Numbered from the stretch's first letter, positions 26,457 to 35,640 are shown. The stretch: 64,000 nucleotides of DNA from Pseudomonas sp. C2B4 (GCF_013359695.1 NZ_JABFMU010000011.1:1-64000), one strand, 5' to 3'. Numbers and translations are program-made. Notes: generated from the sequence alone by a model not told the origin.

Positions 26457-27374
26457 TCAATCGACAGACAGATCACGGAAGTATTCTTCCAGAAACTCCA
26501 CACACACCCGCAACTTCGCCGACTGGCTGAGCCGTGTCGGATACACCGCCCAGACGTTGGCGCTCTGGGTGTAGTCATGCAGCACCTGCACCAACCGCCC
26601 TTGCTCCAGCATCGGTTTGACGTCCCACATCGAGCGCAACAAGATGCCGCCGCCGCTCAAGGCCCACTCCAGCACGATCTCGCCGCTGTTGGAGGACAAC
26701 GGGCCGCTGACGCGCACCGACTCTTCGTGACCATTGCGGGTCAGGTTCCACACACCGAAGGCGTTGTTACGTTCCTTGAGCACCAGGCAATCATGGTCTT
26801 TCAAGTCATCCAGTGAACGAGGCATGCCCCGCCGTTCCAGATACTCGGGCGTGGCACACAGCACGCGCCGGTTGCTCACCAGCTTGCGGCCCAAATGCTG
26901 ACCCGGCAGGTCATCGCCGACACGAATCTCCAGATCAAAACCCTCGCCGACGATATCGACCACGCGATCAAACACGTCCAGACGAATCTCCAGTTTCGGA
27001 TAGGTCTGCGACAGTTTGCAGATCGCCGGCGCGACGTGATTGCGGCCGAAACCGAAGCTGCTGCAGATGTGCAACGAGCCCATGGGCTGGTGGCGCGCCT
27101 CGGAGATTTCACCGACAAAATCGTCGAAGTCCCCCAGCAACTTCTCGGCCCACACCCGCACCCGTTCGCCGTCGTCGGTCAACGCAATCCGCCGTGTGGT
27201 GCGGTGCAGCAGCCGGGTCGAGAGCGTCGTTTCCAGCACCGAAATGCGTTTGCTGATGTAGGCCGGCGAATAACCCAGCTCTTCAGCGGCACTGGCGAAA
27301 CCATTTTTTCGCACGACCGTGAGAAAAACCTTGAGGTCTTCAGGCAAGGGAAATTGATCACGATTCGTGTTCAT
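26457..27374 (-). CDS. LysR-family regulator (DmlR-like)
   Basis: 305 residues from ATG 27374; another ATG at 27383 adds three. Winged helix (LKVFLTVVRKNGFASAAEELGYSPAYISKRISVLE) and effector domain with the DmlR-type sequence GSLHICSSFGFGRNHVAPAI. It is divergent from the 2-hydroxycarboxylate carrier gene, so its effector may be malate-like. Confidence 0.88.
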   Translation of the reverse strand: MNTNRDQFPLPEDLKVFLTVVRKNGFASAAEELGYSPAYISKRISVLETTLSTRLLHRTTRRIALTDDGERVRVWAEKLLGDFDDFVGEISEARHQPMGSLHICSSFGFGRNHVAPAICKLSQTYPKLEIRLDVFDRVVDIVGEGFDLEIRVGDDLPGQHLGRKLVSNRRVLCATPEYLERRGMPRSLDDLKDHDCLVLKERNNAFGVWNLTRNGHEESVRVSGPLSSNSGEIVLEWALSGGGILLRSMWDVKPMLEQGRLVQVLHDYTQSANVWAVYPTRLSQSAKLRVCVEFLEEYFRDLSVD

Positions 27375-27448
27375 ACGCCTCATACTTTCGCTGTTTATCA
27401 CGTTATTTGCGAAGGATACCATCGATCTACCGGGCCACAACTGAACAT

Positions 27449-27548
27449 TGTGGGAGCGAGCCTGCTCGCGATGGTCGTGAGGGCGCCGTGTTCATCCAGA
27501 CAGCCCTCGTCATCGTTAAAGACCATCGCGAGCAGGCTCGCTCCTACA
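27449..27548. repeat. REPIN inside a divergent promoter region
   Basis: TGTGGGAG left arm and CTCCTACA right arm. It occupies 100 of the 247 bases between the divergent lysR and transporter genes, leaving about 70 bases on each side for promoters. Confidence 0.88.
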
Positions 27549-27621
27549 GGGAATCAAGCCGAACCCGTTTTAGCCGTAGTTCCTGAATCCTCGATAAAAA
27601 CAAACATGAGGAAATAGCGAC

Positions 27622-28968
27622 ATGAACAAGTCCTATGAGCAGTCCCTGAAAATCGAAGACGTCCGTGCCGGCGGTTTTCTGCAACGCCTGCGCAACCTGT
27701 GCGCCTATGAAATCGGCGTCATCCCCCTGCCGGTGTTTCTCGGCATCGCCCTGATCGTTTACCTCTCGGCCCACCTGGGTTACCTGCCCAAGAACATGAT
27801 CGGTGGCCTCGCCGTGATCATGACCATGGGCGTGTTCTTCGGCCAACTGGGTTCACGCCTGCCGATCCTCAAGGAAATCGGCGGCGGCGCCATCCTTTGC
27901 CTGATGCTGCCGTCGATATTGGTGTTCTACGGTTTCTTCGGCCCGGCGACGATTGACGCGACCAAGATGCTGATGAAGGAGGCCAACTTCCTGTACTTCG
28001 TGATCGCCAGCCTGGTGGTCGGCAGTATTCTGGGCATGAGCCGCTTCATCCTGGTCCAGGGCATGCTGCGCATGTTCATCCCGCTGCTGGTGGGCACCCT
28101 CGCCGCCGTTGCCAGCGGGCTGATTGTCGGCAAACTGGTGGGCTACAGCTTGCACCACACCTTCTTCTTCATCATCGTGCCGATCATTGGCGGCGGGATT
28201 GGCGAAGGCATCCTGCCGTTGTCGTTGGCCTACTCGGCGATCCTCGGCGGCACACCGGACATCTACGTCGCCCAACTGGCCCCCGCCGCCGTGGTCGGCA
28301 ACATCGCCGCGATCATCTGCGCCGGCTACCTGGCTCGCCTGGCGCTGAAACGCCCCGGCATCAACGGCGAAGGCTCACTGATTCGCGCCAAGGCCGAGAA
28401 CGACAAATTCCAGGTCAAGGAAGACACAAGTTCCACGGTCGACTTCCGCGTCATGGGCGCCGGCGTGCTGGTGATCTGCGCCTTCTTCGTCCTCGGCGGC
28501 CTGCTGGAAAAAGTCGTTGGCATCCCCGGCCCGGTGATGATGATCCTCGCCGCCGTGCTGTTTAAGTACGTCCGCGTGCTGCCGGAAAAACTCGAAAAAG
28601 GCGCCAACACCTTCTACAAACTGGTGTCCTCGGCCTTCATCTGGCCGGTGATGATCGGCCTGGGCATGCTCTACGTGCCGCTGGACAGCGTGGTGAAAGT
28701 GTTCTCGGTGGGGTACGTGCTGGTCTGCGTGTCGGTGGTGGTTTCGATGACGGTGGCGGGTTTCTTCATCGGCAACCTGATGAAGATGTACCCCATCGAA
28801 TCCGCCATCGTGACCTGCTGCCACAGTGGCTTGGGCGGGACCGGGGATGTGGCGATTCTGTCGGCTTCGAACCGGATGTCGCTGATGCCGTTTGCGCAGA
28901 TTTCGACGCGGATTGGTGGGGCTTCGACGGTGATTCTGGCAACGGTGTTGTTGAAGGCCTTCGCTTGA
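27622..28968 (+). CDS. 2-hydroxycarboxylate transporter (2HCT/CitS family)
   Basis: 448 residues with about eleven membrane segments. The two hallmark GGxG loops are present: GGGIGEGILPLSLAYS and SGLGGTGDVAILSASNRM. Family members carry citrate, malate, citramalate or lactate with Na+ or H+. The neighbouring LeuCD paralogues act on the same chemical class. Ribosome site GAGGAAATAGCGAC precedes the ATG. Confidence 0.92.
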   Translation: MNKSYEQSLKIEDVRAGGFLQRLRNLCAYEIGVIPLPVFLGIALIVYLSAHLGYLPKNMIGGLAVIMTMGVFFGQLGSRLPILKEIGGGAILCLMLPSILVFYGFFGPATIDATKMLMKEANFLYFVIASLVVGSILGMSRFILVQGMLRMFIPLLVGTLAAVASGLIVGKLVGYSLHHTFFFIIVPIIGGGIGEGILPLSLAYSAILGGTPDIYVAQLAPAAVVGNIAAIICAGYLARLALKRPGINGEGSLIRAKAENDKFQVKEDTSSTVDFRVMGAGVLVICAFFVLGGLLEKVVGIPGPVMMILAAVLFKYVRVLPEKLEKGANTFYKLVSSAFIWPVMIGLGMLYVPLDSVVKVFSVGYVLVCVSVVVSMTVAGFFIGNLMKMYPIESAIVTCCHSGLGGTGDVAILSASNRMSLMPFAQISTRIGGASTVILATVLLKAFA

Positions 28969-28997
28969 ATCTGTGCGGGTAAAAACTGGTTCGCCCC

Positions 28998-29030
28998 ATG
29001 GTGCTCGCCCTCACGCAGAGCACCATTTTC
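28998..29030 (+). terminator. Rho-independent terminator after the 2HCT transporter
   Basis: ATGGTGCTC (28998-29006) pairs perfectly with GAGCACCAT (29018-29026) and is followed by TTTTC. Confidence 0.75.
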
Positions 29031-29054
29031 CATTTGGGTTCAGGGGCCGGAACA

Positions 29055-29687
29055 TTATGTCGGACGACGCACCGCCCTCACCCTCCCGCTGCCACCACCG
29101 CCACAGAAAAACCGCTCGCCACCGTCGGACTCAAGCCCCGACACACCGATGCCGGCCGGCATCTTCAGGCTTTCCAGCACCTCGCCGGTGTTCGAATCGA
29201 TCCGACGCAGTTCACTTTCATCGCCTTCCCAGGTGCCATGCCACAGCGCGCCCTCGACCCAGGTCACGCCGGTGACGAAGCGGTTGGATTCGAGGGTCCG
29301 CAGGATCGCGCCATTCTCGGGGTCGATCTGATGGATTTTGCGTTCGCGGTACTGCCCGACCCACAACGTGCCTTCGGCCCAGGTCAGGCCTGAATCGTTG
29401 CCTCCCCCGGGGGCCGGGATCGTGGAGAGTATGCGGCCGGTCTGGGGGTCGATTTTCTGGATGCGGTCCTCGGCAATCTGGAACAGATGCTTGCCATCGA
29501 AGGCGGTGCCGGCATGGGCGGCGACGTCAATCGAACGCACGGGCTTGCCGTTGTCGGGGTCGAGGGCATTGAGTTTTTCGCCACTGGCAAACCATACCTG
29601 CCGACCGTCCCAGGTCAGGCCATGCACGTGATCGACACCTTCAAAGGGTCCATATTCGCGGAGGATTTCGGCGGCTGACTGTTTCAT
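29055..29687 (-). CDS. Beta-propeller (NHL/PQQ-like) protein of unknown role
   Basis: 210 residues from ATG 29687 (GAGGAA eight bases upstream). Repeating units of the form GLTWxxxxLWVGxxxxxKIHQIDPENG mark four to five propeller blades, similar to short Vgb or glutaminyl cyclotransferase-type proteins. No signal peptide is seen, so it is cytosolic. It follows the regulator gene by 35 bases and is probably co-transcribed with it. Confidence 0.75.
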   Translation of the reverse strand: MKQSAAEILREYGPFEGVDHVHGLTWDGRQVWFASGEKLNALDPDNGKPVRSIDVAAHAGTAFDGKHLFQIAEDRIQKIDPQTGRILSTIPAPGGGNDSGLTWAEGTLWVGQYRERKIHQIDPENGAILRTLESNRFVTGVTWVEGALWHGTWEGDESELRRIDSNTGEVLESLKMPAGIGVSGLESDGGERFFCGGGGSGRVRAVRRPT

Positions 29688-29722
29688 GTTGGTGTTCCTC
29701 AACAGGGGTGGTGGCGTTCATC

Positions 29723-30943
29723 CTAGCCACCGGGCAGCGGAACCGGGAGTAACAAGGTCGTCGCGAAACCGGGGACCGGCGGGGTCAGCCAACGCTTGGC
29801 TCGCCCCTGCCCGAACGATTGCACCTTGCCCTGGGCGGCCAGCGTATCGAGGGCCCGTTGCACGGTGCGCTGGCTGTTACCCAGCGCCAGTGCCAGCCCC
29901 GAACTCGACCAGGCTTCACCGTCGCAGAGCAAGGCGTACACCGCTGCGTATTTCTCTTCGACGGGGGGAGTGAGCAGTACAACGTCGGAGGAAACCTGCG
30001 GGACAAACACGAATCCGCGTCGGGTGGCGGTCACACCGGCAAGGGGTTTCAGCGCCCCGCGCAATCGCCCGATTTCGACCCGCAAACGGGCGCGAAGGGA
30101 TTCATCGCTGAGCTTGAGGCGAAAGGCCCGGGTGATGAGCGTTTCTCGCGGCACGTCATCGGGCCAGGCTTCGGCCAGTGCTCGGGCCAGGGTGAACAGG
30201 ATCGGCCGCGTCGATAAAGACACCGACATGCCCGCGCCACGCACCACGTATCGGCAGGCGTCCACCACCAGCGATGTCGAGGCCAGCAGCGCTTCTACTT
30301 CGTCGATCAATAAAGGTCGCTCTTGCCCCCGGGACATCAACCGTGCGGCGGGACTGTCGAGCAATTGAACGGCACCGTCGACTTCCGCCATCAGGGCGGG
30401 AATCCCGGATTGCCGGGCGGCGAGCTCGGCCCTGGCCAGGGCGGCACGTGCCGTTTGCGAATGCAGGCGCCGCATGGCGATCCCCGCCACGACCAGCTCA
30501 TGGGTGGCCCGCAATGACGGAGGCAGGATGGCCGGGTCCAGTCGGGCGAGTTTTTCCTGCGCCTCCTCCAGCTGGCCGATCAGCAACAGGCGGCGGATAT
30601 CCAGGTAGCGCGCATGGGCAGCGTTCGTCAGGTCGCCATGGGCCTCCAGCACGAGCCGCGCCGCATCCAGTGCGTTCACGGGCCAACCGAGGTCACGGGA
30701 TGCCAACGCGATCTCGGCCTCGGCGACAATGCACCGCGCACGGGCTACCGCCTCTTTCGGCCCGAACGCCCGTACCGCCCGACGTACCAGCGCCTTGGCC
30801 CGCGCCAGATCACCCAGTTGTGCCATGGCGATCCCGCGCAGCGCCAGCGCCGGTGCGTCTTCGCGCAACGCGACCCGGTCCAGCGCGCCGAGGGGATCGC
30901 CGGCAGCGAGTGCTTGGGCGGCGGCGGTGATCAGCGAGTCCAT
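29723..30943 (-). CDS. TPR-like and winged-helix regulatory protein
   Basis: 406 residues. The first 200 are alanine-rich helical repeats of TPR type (ALALRGIAMAQLGDLARAKALVRRAV). A winged-helix segment follows near 265-320 (RLRVEIGRLRGALKPLAGVTATRRGFVFVP), resembling the OmpR-type DNA-binding fold, and a second HTH near 345-390 (GLALALGNSQRTVQRALDTLAAQGKV). It is likely a transcriptional regulator, with the propeller protein downstream as possible sensor or target. Confidence 0.72.
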   Translation of the reverse strand: MDSLITAAAQALAAGDPLGALDRVALREDAPALALRGIAMAQLGDLARAKALVRRAVRAFGPKEAVARARCIVAEAEIALASRDLGWPVNALDAARLVLEAHGDLTNAAHARYLDIRRLLLIGQLEEAQEKLARLDPAILPPSLRATHELVVAGIAMRRLHSQTARAALARAELAARQSGIPALMAEVDGAVQLLDSPAARLMSRGQERPLLIDEVEALLASTSLVVDACRYVVRGAGMSVSLSTRPILFTLARALAEAWPDDVPRETLITRAFRLKLSDESLRARLRVEIGRLRGALKPLAGVTATRRGFVFVPQVSSDVVLLTPPVEEKYAAVYALLCDGEAWSSSGLALALGNSQRTVQRALDTLAAQGKVQSFGQGRAKRWLTPPVPGFATTLLLPVPLPGG

Positions 30944-31096
30944 TGCGGTTCTGCCATGAGTGTCACTCCAGCGTTGGATGGTCGCTGTTGAGTCTATCTC
31001 TTGAGACTGGCTTTGCTTGTACTGACGCCATCGCGGCGGTGCGGCGATCCGACTTGCCCGCGATGTGGCCTTCGAAAACAGCGAAGATAGCCCTGC

Positions 31097-31651
31097 TTAT
31101 ACCGGCTCGGACGTTTGATGTTCCCGACAAATCAGCTCGATTTCCCGTGGCGCCAACGGCTCCTGGGTCAATCCACAAAACGCCCCACCCGCCACCGTCT
31201 GATGGAAACGGCATGTCCGGCACAACCCGAATCCCGGCACGTCTTCGCTTTGTTGAATATTGCGCAACAACTCCAGCAGCAAACCCTCCAGCACCCCTGC
31301 ATCAGTCCCCATGCGCCCGGCGGCGGCCACCAGAAAATCCGGTGGCGTCACGGCGTCCAACAGCGCCTGGGCAGGCTCGGTCAACACCAGGTGCACGCTG
31401 CGCTTGTCCCGGGCATCCGGCCGTTTGACCAGCAGCCCCTTGCTTTCCAGGGCCTTGAGCGATTGCGACACCGTGCCTTTGGTCAGCCCCAGATACTCGG
31501 TCACTGCCAATGGCGTATCGGAATAACGATTGCAGCGGCCCAGGTACATCAGCGCACTCAGCTGAATCGGCTGCAGGTCCGTCAACATCGGGTGCTCGCG
31601 AAACCAGACACGCGTCAGGCTCGACAACCTTTCCAGCAGATCAAATAACAC
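31097..31651 (-). CDS. MarR-family regulator with C-terminal four-Cys motif
   Basis: 184 residues from a GTG at 31651 with AGGAA eight bases upstream; a TTG at 31681 lacks a ribosome site. The winged helix is clear (LAVTEYLGLTKGTVSQSLKALESKGLLVKRPDARDKR). Beyond the MarR fold the tail has Cys at about 144, 147, 159 and 175 (C-X2-C-X11-C-X15-C), a possible Fe-S or Zn site not usual in MarR proteins. It is divergent from the exported protein-DUF2024-Rof operon, which it probably controls. Confidence 0.83.
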   Translation of the reverse strand: MLFDLLERLSSLTRVWFREHPMLTDLQPIQLSALMYLGRCNRYSDTPLAVTEYLGLTKGTVSQSLKALESKGLLVKRPDARDKRSVHLVLTEPAQALLDAVTPPDFLVAAAGRMGTDAGVLEGLLLELLRNIQQSEDVPGFGLCRTCRFHQTVAGGAFCGLTQEPLAPREIELICREHQTSEPV

Positions 31652-31704
31652 GGGGCAATTCCTGATTAATGACGCTGACAAATAGTATCGGATAAAAACC
31701 TTAT

Positions 31705-31732
31705 TGACAAAAGCATACCTTACCGTAGGCTT
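31705..31732 (+). promoter_or_regulatory. Sigma-70 promoter of the exported protein-DUF2024-rof operon
   Basis: TTGACA (31705-31710), a 16-base spacer, then TAGGCT (31727-31732), about 50 bases upstream of the first gene. Confidence 0.5.
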
Positions 31733-31784
31733 TATGGTGTCGATTCGAAACAGTTATTCAACCCATTTTGCAACGGAGACATCC

Positions 31785-32525
31785 ATGAAAAGCGCACTGG
31801 CACTGAGCCTCGGCGCCCTGCTGGCTTCCCAGGCCTGGGCCCATGACTCGCAAGGTATTCAAAGCGCCAAAGGCAAGGCCGACGCCGCCTTCGACCTGGT
31901 CAACACCCGTGTCTTCAAGGAGGGCAGCAACCTGGTGTTCGAGCAACTGGTCGATGGCAAGGCCGGCAGTCGCATGCCGACCGCCAAAGGCTCATTCGCC
32001 GGGGCCGAGGTCTACAGCTATGTCTGGCCCACCAGCCTCGACAGCTCCGCCGTCGGTTTTGAAGGCCAATCCGGCATCCTCGCCCTGGCGCTGACCTCGC
32101 ACCCGGACTTCGATGACACCCCGCAACTGGACGAAAACAAGGACGGCAAAAAGGACAACGACGGCGGTCTCTGGCACTCCCATTGGGTGGTGCTGACCAA
32201 GGATGAAAGCTGCGGGCCTGGCGGTTTGAAAGTCCGCGACATTCCCAAGGACGCCAAGCCCAAATTGCCAGCGACCTGGCCGGGGGCGCCCATTTACATC
32301 GACTCTCCCGGCTATGACCTGAGCGTCGAGAAAAACGCGGCGAAAATCCGGGTGCCATTGGCGGCAGTCGGTTTCCCGGAAAGCTTCAACTACGACGGCG
32401 TCACCGCTGCATTGAAGGTCAATGCCGACCTGCACAACCCGTTGCTGTGCGTCAGCAGCGTCTATGACATTGCCTCCGGCGACCTGTCGTTGCCAGGCAC
32501 CTGGAAACTGAAGGAGAGCCAATAA
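31785..32525 (+). CDS. Exported protein of unknown function
   Basis: 246 residues from ATG 31785 (CGGAGAC upstream). A signal peptide ends at AWAH. The mature part has an acidic, possibly Ca-binding stretch DENKDGKKDNDG and the motif GGLWHSHWVVL. I do not recognise a family. Its stop overlaps the next ATG by one base, so it is the first gene of a tight three-gene operon. Confidence 0.8.
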   Translation: MKSALALSLGALLASQAWAHDSQGIQSAKGKADAAFDLVNTRVFKEGSNLVFEQLVDGKAGSRMPTAKGSFAGAEVYSYVWPTSLDSSAVGFEGQSGILALALTSHPDFDDTPQLDENKDGKKDNDGGLWHSHWVVLTKDESCGPGGLKVRDIPKDAKPKLPATWPGAPIYIDSPGYDLSVEKNAAKIRVPLAAVGFPESFNYDGVTAALKVNADLHNPLLCVSSVYDIASGDLSLPGTWKLKESQ

Positions 32526-32785
32526 TGAGCATCAAGGTCTTCGATACCCATGTACGCACCAAAGACGGCCGCTACCTGCACTTCGATGTGTTGATCGAGG
32601 ATAACGACCCCGATCTGGCGAAAGCCTATGCCCGCCGGTTCCTTGATGAACAAGGCGTTCAGGACGAAGATATTGCCCAGGACAGATGCCAGTTCTGCCA
32701 CGTCGAACCGTCCAATCCACAAGTGGCCGCGGCGATCGCCCAACAAGGCTACTTCATCCTCAAACTGCAAGGTTGCCGGGAGTAA
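32525..32785 (+). CDS. DUF2024-family small protein
   Basis: 86 residues. MSIKVFDTHVRTKDGRYLHFDVL and the Cys-containing RCQFCHVEP are typical of DUF2024, a small cytosolic fold of unknown role. Translationally coupled to its neighbours. Confidence 0.83.
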   Translation: MSIKVFDTHVRTKDGRYLHFDVLIEDNDPDLAKAYARRFLDEQGVQDEDIAQDRCQFCHVEPSNPQVAAAIAQQGYFILKLQGCRE

Positions 32786-32789
32786 CGCC

Positions 32790-33068
32790 ATGAACACCTA
32801 TCAGCCCTTGAACTGCGACCTGCATGACTACCTGGAGATCGCCTGTCTGCGCGGTTATCGACTGGATATTGAACTCAAGGATGGCGCGCGATTGCAAGCC
32901 AAGGCGCTGACCACACGGACCGCCAGCAGCAAGGAGGAATTCCTTTGCCTGGAAACGGCTGATGGCCAACAGGAGGTCCGTCTGGACCAACTGTTGGCCA
33001 TCACGCCGCTGGACGCCAATGCGCAGTTCGGCCGGGTGGCATTTTCCGATGCGGTCTGCACCTTCTGA
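32790..33068 (+). CDS. rof: Rho-binding antiterminator (Rof family)
   Basis: 92 residues. YQPLNCDLHDYLEIACLRG and LELKDG-like IELKDGARLQAKAL align with E. coli Rof (YaeO), an Sm-like protein that binds Rho and blocks its RNA site. It is third gene of the MarR-divergent operon and four bases after the DUF2024 stop. A Rho inhibitor under a cysteine-bearing MarR regulator would let a redox or metal signal affect Rho termination; that link is inference. Confidence 0.85.
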   Translation: MNTYQPLNCDLHDYLEIACLRGYRLDIELKDGARLQAKALTTRTASSKEEFLCLETADGQQEVRLDQLLAITPLDANAQFGRVAFSDAVCTF

Positions 33069-33076
33069 TTGCCGAT

Positions 33077-33826
33077 TCAGACCAGCGACATGCCGCCGTC
33101 CACGTGCAACTCGATGCCGTTGACGTACGAGCTGTCGCTGGACGCGAGGTAGAGCGCCGCTTGCGCCAACTCATCGGCCTCACCTACGCGACCGGCAGGA
33201 ATCATGTCCGCCATCATCTGCATGAAACCGGGACGCTGTTCCTCTGAAACTCCCAGCTTGCCGATGATCGCGGTGTCGACCGGACCCGGGCTCAGGACGT
33301 TGACGCGTATCCGCCGCGCTCGCAGTTCCAGCGCCCAATAGCGCGCAAAGGCTCCGATGGCCGCTTTGGAACCGGCATACACCGCATGCCCCTCGAACAC
33401 TTTTGTCGCGGCGAGGGAGCTGGTCAAAATGATGCTGCCACCGTCGCGCAGCACCGGCAGGATCGATTGCACGCCGAAGAACACGCCACGGGTGTTGATG
33501 TTAAATTGCGCGTCGAACAGTTCCGGCGTGACCTCCTGCGAGGGCGTCGAGATGACGACCCCGGCGTTGGCCATGTAGATATCCAGCCCGCCGAATCGCT
33601 CGCGGACGTGCTCGGCCACCTCGCCATGGTGCTCCAGGCTGGCGACATCGCCCTTGATACCGACGGCGCCATGGCCGATCTGGCGAACGGCGTCGTCCAG
33701 TACCGCTTGCCGACGAGCCGTGACAATCACTTGCGCCCCCTCTTTGGCGAACAGGCAGGCCGAAGCCAAACCAATACCGCTGTTGCCGCCGGTGATCACC
33801 GCGACCTTTCCTTTAAGACGTTGCAT
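33077..33826 (-). CDS. Short-chain dehydrogenase/reductase
   Basis: 249 residues from ATG 33826 with GGAG upstream. Cofactor motif TGGNSGIG, NAG, catalytic Ser in ILTSS, YAGSK (Tyr-Lys) and SPGPVDT are the classical SDR set. Arg in VTARRQ suggests NADP preference. Convergent with rof (eight-base gap) and divergent from a LysR gene that probably regulates it. Confidence 0.9.
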   Translation of the reverse strand: MQRLKGKVAVITGGNSGIGLASACLFAKEGAQVIVTARRQAVLDDAVRQIGHGAVGIKGDVASLEHHGEVAEHVRERFGGLDIYMANAGVVISTPSQEVTPELFDAQFNINTRGVFFGVQSILPVLRDGGSIILTSSLAATKVFEGHAVYAGSKAAIGAFARYWALELRARRIRVNVLSPGPVDTAIIGKLGVSEEQRPGFMQMMADMIPAGRVGEADELAQAALYLASSDSSYVNGIELHVDGGMSLV

Positions 33827-33925
33827 CTGCTGACTCCGCTGGTTGAAGGCGCGCAGTATCATGTCGCGCACATCCAGCCAAACAGTCCTGCAAACGGCAC
33901 ATCTCTTGTGCTGCGGAGTCACAAA

Positions 33926-34834
33926 ATGTCGAGTCTGCTAAACCAGTCGGCCAGCCTGATGGCCTTCGTCCGCGCGGTCGAAGCCGGCTCGTTCAGCGCC
34001 GCCGCGCGCAACGCCGGGACCACGCCCTCGGCCATCTCCAAAAGCATTGCCCGGCTGGAGACAGAGCTCAATGCCAAGCTGTTCCGCCGCTCCACGCGAA
34101 TGCTCAGCCTCACGCCCGAGGGCAAGGCCTTTTTCGAGCGCGTCGCGCCATTGCTGCAAGCCATCGATGACTCCGCCGATGCCCTGCGAGACACCGGCGA
34201 TGCGCGCGGTCACCTGCGGGTCAGCATGCCCAGCGAACTCGGGCGATTGCTGATGCCGCGGATCAGTTCGGTGTTCCTCGCCGATCACCCCGAGCTGGAG
34301 CTGGACCTGACGTTGCTTGATCACCGTGTGGAGCTGATTCGCGAAGGTTACGACGTGATTTTCCGGGTCGGCCCCCTCGCTGACAGCGACTTGAAAAGCC
34401 GCACGCTCACCCAACTCGACATGGCCTTGGTGGCCTCACCGGCGTTCCTCGATGAATGGGGCAACCCGACTTCCATCGAAGAACTCCGTGCCCTGCCCTT
34501 CGTGCGCTACCAGTTGAACGGTCGGACCCTGCCCATCGTCTTTGCCGACGGTGAAACCCTGGTCCCCCGTGGGCGCATCGGCCTGGACTCGGGCTTCGGC
34601 CTGCGCGCCGCCGCGCTTGGCGGCATGGGTGTGGCCTACCTGATGAAATGCACGGTGCAGCAAGACCTGGATTCAGGCGCCTTGATGCAAGTGCTGGCCG
34701 ATCACCCGCTGCCAACCCGGGCGATTCATTCGCTGCACGCCTTTGGCACGCTGACACCGATCCGCATCAAATTGTTTGCGGATTTTGTGCAGCGGGAGTT
34801 GCAGCGGTTGACTGGACATTCGCCCGCCCTCTGA
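33926..34834 (+). CDS. LysR-family regulator
   Basis: 302 residues from ATG 33926 (GGAG upstream). Winged helix (LMAFVRAVEAGSFSAAARNAGTTPSAISKSIARLE) and effector domain of the group often paired with SDR and oxidoreductase genes. Divergent from the SDR gene. Confidence 0.9.
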   Translation: MSSLLNQSASLMAFVRAVEAGSFSAAARNAGTTPSAISKSIARLETELNAKLFRRSTRMLSLTPEGKAFFERVAPLLQAIDDSADALRDTGDARGHLRVSMPSELGRLLMPRISSVFLADHPELELDLTLLDHRVELIREGYDVIFRVGPLADSDLKSRTLTQLDMALVASPAFLDEWGNPTSIEELRALPFVRYQLNGRTLPIVFADGETLVPRGRIGLDSGFGLRAAALGGMGVAYLMKCTVQQDLDSGALMQVLADHPLPTRAIHSLHAFGTLTPIRIKLFADFVQRELQRLTGHSPAL

Positions 34835-34915
34835 TCGCGCCCGGGTTCTGAGCTGACCCGATTGCCTTTGGGAGATTCTACGGTTGAGGGGAAGATCTGA
34901 GCGCCTGGGATCTCC

Positions 34916-35005
34916 TGTGGGAGCGAGCCTGCTCGCGAAGAGTCCATTGCATCCAAAATCCATGCTGAGAGGGCCACCGCTTTCGCGAGCAGGCTCGCTC
35001 CCACA
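34916..35005. repeat. REPIN
   Basis: Standard doublet between lysR and the first ohr gene. Confidence 0.88.
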
Positions 35006-35110
35006 TTTGGATCGCAAACAAACTCATCACACTCCCGCCTCCGACCTTTCGTCGCCCGACTACAAAAATACCCCTTGACGCCGATAGGGTTCTGCGGGAG
35101 TATCACTTAC

Positions 35111-35136
35111 ATCGGATGCGATCTAAACGCACACGA
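35111..35136 (+). promoter_or_regulatory. OhrR-type operator 1
   Basis: ATCGGATGCGAT (35111-35122, palindrome with one mismatch), then a conserved CGCACACGA block at 35128-35136. The same composite precedes ohr copy 2. Confidence 0.6.
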
Positions 35137-35175
35137 TACTAAATCAAACCTGATTGCACCATCGAGGATTCACCC

Positions 35176-35628
35176 ATGAGCAAGATCGAAAAAGTCCTGG
35201 CCACCGGCAAGACCCACACCACCCTCAGCAGTGCTGGCAACACCCTGCGTGGCCATAATGGCAACCTCGATATCGAACTGTCGTCGCCCGGTTCTGCCCA
35301 ACCGGCCCACGTATTCGCCGCCACCCAGCCACACCCGAAAGCCGAGCAACTGTTCGCCGGTGCCTGGTCGGCCTGCTACACCGCCGCCGTCGGCCTGGTC
35401 GCCCAGGAACGCAACATCGTGCTGCCAGCGGACCTGGCCGTCGACATCGAAGTCGACCTGGGCCAGACGGGTCCGGCCTACTTCCTTCAGGCTCGACTGA
35501 CCCTGCGCGTGCCGGGCCTGGCTCACGATGTCGCGACAGAACTTGCCCACATCGCCGACTCCATCTGCCCTTACTCCAAAGCCACACGCGGCAACATCGA
35601 CGTTGCCCTGAACGTAATCACGGCTTGA
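35176..35628 (+). CDS. ohr: Organic hydroperoxide resistance protein, copy 1
   Basis: 150 residues of the OsmC/Ohr family. The peroxidatic Cys lies in GAWSACYTAAVG and the resolving Cys in DSICPYSKATRGN. Ohr reduces organic and fatty-acid hydroperoxides in the cytosol, using lipoylated proteins. A GAGGA ribosome site precedes the ATG. A near-identical copy follows after 70 bases. Confidence 0.92.
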   Translation: MSKIEKVLATGKTHTTLSSAGNTLRGHNGNLDIELSSPGSAQPAHVFAATQPHPKAEQLFAGAWSACYTAAVGLVAQERNIVLPADLAVDIEVDLGQTGPAYFLQARLTLRVPGLAHDVATELAHIADSICPYSKATRGNIDVALNVITA

Positions 35629-35640
35629 TGCATCATTAAT

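Noticed and set aside
33831..33921. TGACTCCGC and GCGGAGTCA as an inverted repeat between the SDR and lysR genes
   Set aside because: Each half is simply the GGAG ribosome-binding site of one of the two divergent genes; the 73-base separation is not operator-like.
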